A DNA stretch of 12,692 nucleotides from Alphaproteobacteria bacterium (GTDB taxonomy: Bacteria > Pseudomonadota > Alphaproteobacteria > Puniceispirillales > Marisalimonadaceae), in contig JADHRC010000034.1 of assembly GCA_016777645.1 (NCBI GenBank), positions 1-12,692 on the forward strand, read 5' to 3'. This document shows positions 7,457 through 12,692 of the stretch, piece by piece (position 1 is the first letter of the stretch; each line of letters starts with the position of its first letter). Made by a program: the position numbers and the translations under genes. The notes below the pieces were generated by a model. It was not told the origin of the DNA. It did not search any database and saw only the letters and a program-made list of their open reading frames with translations.

Positions 7457-7501
7457 TTTTGTTATATTTTTTATATAATAAGTAAAATTGAGTGAGATTT
7501 A

Positions 7502-7783
7502 TTAATCTTTTTTTAAATTTAATAATATGTCTTTAAGAACAATTTCCTGCGCGGCAAGAATTTTTCTTACATTACTCAATTCTTCAGTAATATTTATTAA
7601 GCTCTGCCTTTCTTTTTCAACAGAAACGTTATCTACTATTTTAGTAAGGGTAAGAGTATCACTTTCAATATTTTTAATATTTCCGTCTTCAATATCTTTA
7701 TTAGTGCTTGAAGATACTAATTTAGTTATTTTTGATATTTCAGATTTTATTGCCATCAATTTTTTTTCTTTAACTTTATTCAA
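7502..7783 (-). CDS. Small predicted coiled-coil protein of unknown function
   Basis: I do not recognise this short Lys/Glu/Ile-rich protein. The C-terminal 35 residues (from SLINITEEL to LLNLKK) show hydrophobic residues at heptad a/d spacing, as expected for a coiled coil. The N-terminal part is a charged amphipathic helix candidate. There is no signal peptide, membrane segment or cysteine. Two starts are possible. The TTG at 7783 has a GGAAG-type site just upstream and gives 93 residues; the ATG at 7756 has no clear site and gives 84. A hydrophobic Ser/Leu/Phe-rich frame lies antisense to it and looks like its mirror, so the minus-strand frame is preferred. It lies 125 bases upstream of the repeat-protein gene on the same strand and diverges from psd. 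Confidence 0.62.
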   Translation of the reverse strand: MNKVKEKKLMAIKSEISKITKLVSSSTNKDIEDGNIKNIESDTLTLTKIVDNVSVEKERQSLINITEELSNVRKILAAQEIVLKDILLNLKKD

Positions 7784-7814
7784 TTTTCTTCCAATAACTA
7801 GTGTAAATATCTTT

Positions 7815-7841
7815 TTGTATTAAAAATTCCTATTTTATAAT
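7815..7841 (+). promoter_or_regulatory. Candidate promoter for psd-pssA
   Basis: TTGTAT at 7815-7820 (four of six -35 bases) and a perfect TATAAT at 7836-7841 lie in the divergent gap before psd. The 15-base spacer is shorter than the preferred 17, which lowers confidence. Transcription from about 7848 would give a leader of about 65 bases. Confidence 0.28.
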
Positions 7842-7912
7842 ATAACATACTCAATAAATAATAAAGTTTATAAAATTTTAACTAAATCTAATCTTTAATT
7901 TTGCTTATAAAA

Positions 7913-8638
7913 ATGAATATTATTGAATCCATCAAAACATCAATTTTTACACCCATACATCCTGCGGGCATTCCATTTATTGCTATCTTTTTTGTATTTA
8001 CAGTTATAATCGGATGGTTATGGAGCCCTTTATATTTTGTAGGAATAGTTTTAACTCTATGGTGTACTTACTTTTTTAGAAACCCTGAACGTATAACCCC
8101 AGCATTATCTGGCACTAACAAAAACAATCTTATTATCTCACCTGCAGATGGAAGAGTTATTGAAATTTCAAAAGTAGTTCCAGCCGAAGAAATTGGTTTG
8201 CCTGAAGGTGACTGGACAAGAATTTGTGTTTTTATGAACGTCTTTGATGTTCATGTTAATAGATCCCCAATGTCTGGTATAATTTCTTATAAAAAATATA
8301 TTCCTGGAGCATTTCTAAATGCAAGTTTAGACAAAGCATCATCTGACAATGAGAGACTAATACTTGGTATGGATACTGAAAATGGGAAAAAGATTGCTTT
8401 TGTTCAAATCGCTGGCTTAGTGGCAAGAAGAATAATATGTGATGTAGATATAGGTTCAACACTTAAATCTGGTGATATATTTGGACTAATTAGATTTGGA
8501 AGTAGGGTTGATATTTATTTTCCTTCAGATGCTTCTACAATGGTTTTAGTTGGTCAGAAAATGATTGCTGGTGAAACTATAATAGCTGATTTCACTAAAA
8601 GCAGTAAATCAGTAAAGAGGAATACTGATGACAAGTAA
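7913..8638 (+). CDS. psd: Phosphatidylserine decarboxylase proenzyme
   Basis: Psd is a pyruvoyl-dependent enzyme that decarboxylates phosphatidylserine to phosphatidylethanolamine at the inner membrane. From the ATG at 7913 it is 241 residues, the short form (about 200-240) common in alphaproteobacteria. Two hydrophobic segments lie at about 19-52. SPADGRV (76-82) and FDVHVNRSP (111-119) carry the conserved Asp and His residues. FGSRVDIYFP (195-204) contains the Gly196-Ser197 self-cleavage site, where Ser becomes the pyruvoyl group of a 45-residue alpha chain. A TTG four codons upstream (7901) is in frame but less likely, because MNIIESIK followed by a PIHPAG segment is a typical family start. 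No strong ribosome site precedes either start. The last 11 bases overlap pssA, which supplies its substrate. Confidence 0.95.
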   Translation: MNIIESIKTSIFTPIHPAGIPFIAIFFVFTVIIGWLWSPLYFVGIVLTLWCTYFFRNPERITPALSGTNKNNLIISPADGRVIEISKVVPAEEIGLPEGDWTRICVFMNVFDVHVNRSPMSGIISYKKYIPGAFLNASLDKASSDNERLILGMDTENGKKIAFVQIAGLVARRIICDVDIGSTLKSGDIFGLIRFGSRVDIYFPSDASTMVLVGQKMIAGETIIADFTKSSKSVKRNTDDK

Positions 8639-9419
8639 AGGGTTTAAATTTGCAAAGAAAGCATTGCAAACAAGACCTAGACGCTTTTCAGTTGTTTGGA
8701 TGCTTCCAAATTTTCTAACAATTTGTGCCCTTATTTTTGGTTTGCAAGCTATGTACCAAGCTTTATTTAATAACTGGGATAGTGTTATTATAATGATAAT
8801 AATAGCTTCTGTTTTTGATATGCTTGATGGAAGAGTTGCAAGGCTGTTAAAGTCAACAAGTGAGTTTGGAATGCACCTTGATTCATTATCAGATTTTGTT
8901 GTTTTTGGAGCTGTTCCTGCATTTAGTGTTTATTTATGGATGGATAAACCGCAAGGAAACTTATTTTGGATTGTAATTGTTTTGTTTGTGATTTGTTCTG
9001 GACTTAGGTTGGCTAGGTTTAATTCAGAGTTATCTGAAAGGCCAAGTTATGCTAAAAACTATTTTAATGGCGTTCCAACACCAGCAGCAGCTTTTTTATT
9101 ATTGTTTCCAATTGCAATTGAAGAATATTTGCAGATGTACAATTTAAAGTCTTTTGAAATTGTTGGATTATGGATAGGTTTTATCTCAGTTGCCATGGTT
9201 AGTAATCTTCCCACTTTTTCTGGAAAAGTGTTTCAAATTCCAAAGTCATTTGTAATACCCTTGTTGATAGTTTTGGCACTTTTAAGCAACGCTATAATAA
9301 GCAACCCTATTAGAGGTTTTATAATTATAGTTGTTGTATATTTATGCAGCATACCTATTGCTTGTATTTTCTATTGGCGTCTTAAGAAAAAAGCGGAAGC
9401 GCTTAATTTAAAAGATTAA
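8628..9419 (+). CDS. pssA: CDP-diacylglycerol-serine O-phosphatidyltransferase
   Basis: PssA joins CDP-diacylglycerol and serine to make phosphatidylserine, the step before Psd. The CDP-alcohol phosphatidyltransferase signature D-G-x2-A-R-x8-G-x3-D-x3-D is complete. Asp67-Gly68, Ala71-Arg72, Gly81, Asp85 and Asp89 are all visible, and Asp64 precedes them. About seven to eight hydrophobic segments fill the rest of the 263 residues, as in the membrane-embedded type II PssA. WMLPNFLT at 24-31 is the usual lead-in. AAAGAGG at 8614-8620, inside psd, is a strong ribosome site 7 bases before the ATG. With the 11-base overlap this indicates translational coupling. The N-terminus is basic (KGFKFAKK, RPRR). 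The gene ends 9 bases before the converging P1-peptidase gene. Confidence 0.95.
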   Translation: MTSKGFKFAKKALQTRPRRFSVVWMLPNFLTICALIFGLQAMYQALFNNWDSVIIMIIIASVFDMLDGRVARLLKSTSEFGMHLDSLSDFVVFGAVPAFSVYLWMDKPQGNLFWIVIVLFVICSGLRLARFNSELSERPSYAKNYFNGVPTPAAAFLLLFPIAIEEYLQMYNLKSFEIVGLWIGFISVAMVSNLPTFSGKVFQIPKSFVIPLLIVLALLSNAIISNPIRGFIIIVVVYLCSIPIACIFYWRLKKKAEALNLKD

Positions 9420-9428
9420 ACACCAAAA

Positions 9429-10508
9429 CTATAACTTTTCAAATAATGTTTTCCATGCAGGCTTTGATAGGCCTATACTAGTGGCCTCGTATACTCCTTT
9501 ATTACATGCTCTTGCTAAGCAATCACTAGCCCTAGAACCCAAAGCTAGAATATCAGAGTTTTCTAAAATTTCTTTTTTTGGATTAGTGTTTGTAGAAATA
9601 GCAAAAATAGTATCTCCATCCATTGGTGTATGAGATGGACTTACCGATTTAGCAATTCCATCATGTGCCATAATTGCCATTCTTTTTAAATTAGCTCTTG
9701 TTAGGGGGGCATCAGTAGCCACAACACCAATAATAGTATTGCTTGCGATATTATTAAAAGTGCTGGAATATCCAAGTGAAGATGGAATTCTTTTTGATCT
9801 TAAAATATGATCATAATTTGCAGAAGATGCACCATAGCCACCAAATTCGTTTTGAAGCTCTAAAAATCCAGATAAAAAATGAGGACCTTCGTTAAGTAAT
9901 GGATTTCCAACAGCATTATTTATGACTATTGCGCCAACAGTAAATTCTTGTCCATTAGAATATTTTTGTACCCAAGACGCTGAACCTTGTCCTCCCTTTA
10001 AAGTAGCAGTAGTTGCTCCACAGCCTGCACCATATGAACCTTGCTGAAAATCTTGCCCCATGGATTTATATGCTTTATTTGCAAGCTTTCTCCAAATTGA
10101 CGGTTTTCCTATTTCATTTAAAGGTGGATTTTCATTAATATTGAGATCAAAAATAACTGCTCCTGGTACAAGTGGAATAATTGCTTTTCCTAATTGATAA
10201 CCTTTTTCATCTTGTCTAAGTAAATCTTGTATTTCAGAGCAGGCATCTAAACCATAGGCTGATCCTCCAGACAGCACTATAGCATCTGATCGGCCAATAG
10301 AGTTTTCTAAACTTAACATATCCGTTTCTCTTGTACCAGGACCTCCACCTCGAACATCAACTGAAGTTGAGAAGGGTTTTGTACTTGATATTACTGTGAC
10401 ACCAGTGCCAATTTTAATATCTTCCGCATGTCCCACTTGCACTCCTATAACATCTGTTATAAGATTTTTAGGTCCGGGGCCAGAATACGTTTCCAAATCT
10501 ATCTCCAT
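9429..10508 (-). CDS. P1 family (DmpA-like) self-processing aminopeptidase/amidohydrolase
   Basis: P1/S58 proteins are N-terminal-nucleophile hydrolases that cut themselves into two chains and then act on N-terminal D- or L-residues, beta-peptides or amides. The 359 residues show the family landmarks: VGVTVI-like GTGVTVISS near 34-42, DVRGGGPGTRETD (51-63), VLSGGSAYGLDA (78-89), VPGAVIFDL (114-122), GAGCGATTA (160-168), VINNAVGNPL (195-204) and ASNTIIGVVATDAPLT (255-270). The cleavage and nucleophile position is predicted at Asn257/Thr258; the characterised DmpA and BapA use Ser there. No signal peptide is present, so it is probably cytoplasmic. The ATG at 10508 has no ribosome site, but a promoter placed for a leaderless message fits. 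It diverges from an MFS transporter, which might carry a substrate or product (inference). The substrate is unknown. Confidence 0.92.
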   Translation of the reverse strand: MEIDLETYSGPGPKNLITDVIGVQVGHAEDIKIGTGVTVISSTKPFSTSVDVRGGGPGTRETDMLSLENSIGRSDAIVLSGGSAYGLDACSEIQDLLRQDEKGYQLGKAIIPLVPGAVIFDLNINENPPLNEIGKPSIWRKLANKAYKSMGQDFQQGSYGAGCGATTATLKGGQGSASWVQKYSNGQEFTVGAIVINNAVGNPLLNEGPHFLSGFLELQNEFGGYGASSANYDHILRSKRIPSSLGYSSTFNNIASNTIIGVVATDAPLTRANLKRMAIMAHDGIAKSVSPSHTPMDGDTIFAISTNTNPKKEILENSDILALGSRASDCLARACNKGVYEATSIGLSKPAWKTLFEKL

Positions 10509-10514
10509 GAAAAT

Positions 10515-10543
10515 TTTATAGAATAGAAGTAAAATAAAGTTAA
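10515..10543 (-). promoter_or_regulatory. Candidate promoter giving a leaderless message for the P1 peptidase
   Basis: On the minus strand TTAACT (10538-10543, four of six -35 bases), a 17-base spacer and TATAAA (10515-10520, five of six -10 bases) are followed by 6 bases and then the ATG. That geometry would put the transcription start on the A of the start codon. It agrees with the lack of any ribosome site before this gene. Confidence 0.38.
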
Positions 10544-10572
10544 TATTATCTCTTTATAAAGACAATAAGTAG

Positions 10573-11745
10573 TTGCAATTAGAAAAAAGAAACACATTAA
10601 TTCTATCCATTGCTCAAGGTTTATCTATTACAACCACTAATATTAATATGATAAACACTGGTTTGGTTGGGACTATTTTGTCTACAAATTCTGCTTTGGC
10701 AACAATACCTTTGTCACTTCAGTTTCTTACCATTGCTTTAACTTTGATACCAGTTTCTTTGTTAATGGGTAAGTTTGGAAGAAGACCAATGTTTTTAATA
10801 GGAGCATTGTGTGCTTTCATAGGTTGCCTAATAATAGCTTTTTCAATTTTAAGTAAAAGCTTTTCACTATTTATTTTAGGGTCCATTCTTTTAGGCTTCT
10901 CTCAGGCTAATCAGCAATTTTATCGTTATGCTGCAGCGGATAATGTTTCTTCAAATTTGAAAAGCAAAGCCATTTCATTAGTTTTAGCTGGTGGTGTAAT
11001 TGCAGCTATTGTCGGTCCTGAAATTTCTAAATATTCGTTTGATTTTTTTCCTAATTATATTTACTTAGCATCTTATTTATTTGCAGCACTTATTCAGATT
11101 TTAAATTTTATAATTTTAGTATTTATTAAAATAGAAAAACCAAAATTAAATCAAAATCCTATTAGACCATTAAGTTCTATTTTATTTCAAAAACAACTAA
11201 TCATAGCAATTTTAGCTGCTGCAATAGGTTATTCACTAATGAGCTTTATTATGACAGCTACTCCTCTCCAAATAGTAAACGTATGTAAACTTGGCGATGA
11301 AGCTAGTGCTTCAGTTATTCAGTGGCATGTAATTGCCATGTTTACACCATCCTTTTTTACTGGGTTCATAATAATGAAACTTGGTAGTAGAAAGGTAATG
11401 ATGATAGGGGTATTAATTTATATTGTTTCTATCTCATTTGCTATTATAGGACAAACGTTCCAACATTTTTGGATGTCTCTTTTTTTATGCGGTCTAGGTT
11501 GGAATTTTCTATATGTTGGTGGAAGCGATGTAATAGCAAAATCAGCTTTGCCTGAAGAAAGAGCAAAGGTACAAGGGGTTACTGATTTTATTATTTTTAG
11601 TTTTGTTGCAATCGGCTCATTTTTAGCTGGTGTACTGCATACTAAAATTGGTTGGGAAATAATGATGTTTTACACTTCAATACCAATAATAATTTTGTTA
11701 ATCAGTATTATGGCTATTAAACCTCAAGAAATATCACTTGAATGA
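10573..11745 (+). CDS. Major facilitator superfamily transporter
   Basis: This is a 390-residue MFS permease with twelve predicted membrane helices in two groups of six. They are separated by a Lys/Pro/Asn-rich loop around residues 187-205. The loop after helix 2 has MGKFGRRPMF (65-74), the MFS motif A region. The equivalent loop in the second half reads MKLGSRKVMM. A Gly-rich helix 5 (LAGGVIAAIVGPEI) resembles motif C of exporters, but the direction of transport cannot be fixed. TTG at 10573 is the only start that keeps helix 1, because a TAG stop immediately precedes it; there is no ribosome site. It diverges from the P1 peptidase, 64 bases away, and ends 3 bases before the converging moaA. 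The substrate is unknown. Confidence 0.88.
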   Translation: MQLEKRNTLILSIAQGLSITTTNINMINTGLVGTILSTNSALATIPLSLQFLTIALTLIPVSLLMGKFGRRPMFLIGALCAFIGCLIIAFSILSKSFSLFILGSILLGFSQANQQFYRYAAADNVSSNLKSKAISLVLAGGVIAAIVGPEISKYSFDFFPNYIYLASYLFAALIQILNFIILVFIKIEKPKLNQNPIRPLSSILFQKQLIIAILAAAIGYSLMSFIMTATPLQIVNVCKLGDEASASVIQWHVIAMFTPSFFTGFIIMKLGSRKVMMIGVLIYIVSISFAIIGQTFQHFWMSLFLCGLGWNFLYVGGSDVIAKSALPEERAKVQGVTDFIIFSFVAIGSFLAGVLHTKIGWEIMMFYTSIPIIILLISIMAIKPQEISLE

Positions 11746-11748
11746 TTA

Positions 11749-12692
11749 TCATCCGCCTGTAAGGGACATATGCCTCTTAACAGAAACATTCGCTGATTGA
11801 CGAGAGATTTCAAAATCATGCCCTTTTGGTTTTCTGCTAATGGCGTTTCTAATAGCATTTTCTAAAGCTTCAGTCCCCTTTTCTCTAAGTACTTTTTTGA
11901 GATCAGCGTTATCATCTTGTCCTAAACACATGTAAAGAATACCAGTACATGTTAATCTTACTCTGTTACAGCTTTCACAAAAATTATGGGTTAGCGGTGT
12001 AATAAATCCTAATTTATTATTTGTTTCTTTAACAGAAACATATCTAGCTGGACCACTGGTTCGTTCAGGAAGATCTCTTAGAGTGAATTCGTTTTCAAGA
12101 TCACTTCGAACTTGTGACAAAGGCAAATATTGCCCATACCTCTTATCTGCTCCAATATCACCCATGGGCATAACCTCAATGATAGTCATATCAAAACCCT
12201 CTTTACCACACCATCTAAGAATGTCTGGCAAGTGAAATTGATTAAACTCACTTATTGCTACAGTATTAATTTTTATTTTAAGGCCAACATTACGTGCTTT
12301 ATCTAACCCTTTTTTAACTTTTTCAAGATCTCCCCACCTTGTTATTTCTTTAAATTTTATTGGGTCAAGGTGGTCTAAAGATACATTTATTCGTCTAACA
12401 CCTGCATTGTAAAGTTCTTCAGCTTTTGTTTCTAACTGACTTCCATTTGTAGTTATAGTTAACTCGTCTAGTAAGTTTCCCACTTCTTTTCCTAAATTAT
12501 TAATTACTTGCATTATGCCTTTACGAACTAAAGGTTCCCCGCCAGTCAATCTTATTTTTCGTGTGCCAAGTTTCATGAAAACTCTACAAACTACTTCTAA
12601 TTCTTCTAAGCTTAAAATATCTTTTTTAGGAAGAAATTGCATATCTTCTGCCATGCAATAGGTACACCTAAAGTCGCATCTATCAGTGACTG
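11749..12692 (-). CDS. moaA: GTP 3',8-cyclase MoaA, 5' end outside window
   Basis: MoaA is a radical-SAM enzyme that, with MoaC, turns GTP into the pterin precursor of molybdenum cofactor. The frame stays open to the window edge, reading VTDRCDFRCTYCMAED, so the radical-SAM motif C-x3-C-x2-C (codons at 12676, 12664 and 12655) is present and the true start lies outside. Counting from the internal Met at 12654, IRLTGGEPLVRKG (34-46) is the SAM-binding stretch. Cys226-x2-Cys229-x13-Cys243 binds the second, GTP-side iron-sulfur cluster. The protein ends in Gly-Gly, which is functionally needed in characterised MoaA. About 30 N-terminal residues are probably missing. It converges on the MFS gene with a 3-base gap and is the last gene of its transcription unit on this side. 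It shares a pathway with the MocA-like and XdhC genes 6.6 kb away. Confidence 0.96.
   Translation of the reverse strand, partial: VTDRCDFRCTYCMAEDMQFLPKKDILSLEELEVVCRVFMKLGTRKIRLTGGEPLVRKGIMQVINNLGKEVGNLLDELTITTNGSQLETKAEELYNAGVRRINVSLDHLDPIKFKEITRWGDLEKVKKGLDKARNVGLKIKINTVAISEFNQFHLPDILRWCGKEGFDMTIIEVMPMGDIGADKRYGQYLPLSQVRSDLENEFTLRDLPERTSGPARYVSVKETNNKLGFITPLTHNFCESCNRVRLTCTGILYMCLGQDDNADLKKVLREKGTEALENAIRNAISRKPKGHDFEISRQSANVSVKRHMSLTGG

Noticed and set aside
7527..7823. Plus-strand open frame of 98 codons overlapping the small coiled-coil gene
   Set aside because: Its composition (Ser, Leu, Phe, Ile without charge balance) is what the complement of a Lys/Glu/Asn-rich gene produces, and it has no recognisable motif.
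8256..8462. Minus-strand frame inside psd
   Set aside because: It overlaps conserved catalytic segments of psd and shows no independent support.
10505..10580. Riboswitch or small RNA in the divergent gap
   Set aside because: The 64-base gap is fully taken up by candidate promoter elements and shows no stable GC-containing stem.
1..12692. CRISPR, transposon, tRNA/rRNA, phage or defence genes
   Set aside because: Every large frame belongs to a housekeeping, membrane, cofactor or unknown gene. No spaced short repeats, terminal inverted repeats, cloverleaf-like sequence or integrase/transposase motif was seen by eye.

Overview
This is an AT-rich, densely packed chromosomal window with ordinary bacterial housekeeping, membrane and cofactor genes. 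Several things point to an alphaproteobacterium with a streamlined, probably marine, genome. These are the low G+C, the CoxI-type XdhC beside a MocA-like transferase, the short-form Psd overlapping PssA, a solitary BioY, and convergent genes separated by 0-9 bases. The lineage is an inference; no rRNA is present to test it.

Layout. Bases 1-1577 hold the 3' half of an RND efflux pump gene cut by the window edge. typA/bipA (1695-3539) follows on the same strand. Facing it, and sharing a TTAA stop overlap, is an overlapping two-gene minus-strand unit of a MocA-like nucleotidyltransferase and an XdhC/CoxI maturation factor (3536-5096). bioY (5199-5786) diverges from xdhC. Three minus-strand genes without clear function follow: an acidic small protein (5824-6099), a secreted protein with three 98-residue Ig-like repeats (6219-7376), and a small coiled-coil protein (7502-7783). 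psd and pssA (7913-9419) overlap and make phosphatidylethanolamine. A P1-family (DmpA-like) self-processing hydrolase (9429-10508) diverges from a 12-helix MFS transporter (10573-11745). The right edge holds the 3' part of moaA, which starts beyond the window (11749-12692).

How the genes work together. moaA makes the molybdenum-cofactor precursor, while the MocA-like and XdhC proteins finish the cofactor and load it into a xanthine/CO-dehydrogenase-family enzyme. That enzyme is not in the window. Psd and PssA catalyse consecutive steps from CDP-diacylglycerol through phosphatidylserine to phosphatidylethanolamine. BioY imports biotin. The remaining genes show no clear shared pathway.

No RNA gene, insertion sequence, CRISPR array, phage or defence system was seen. 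No gene-free stretch exceeds about 130 bases. I found no convincing new multi-gene system. The best candidate for something undescribed is the minus-strand cluster 5824-7783, built around the repeat protein.
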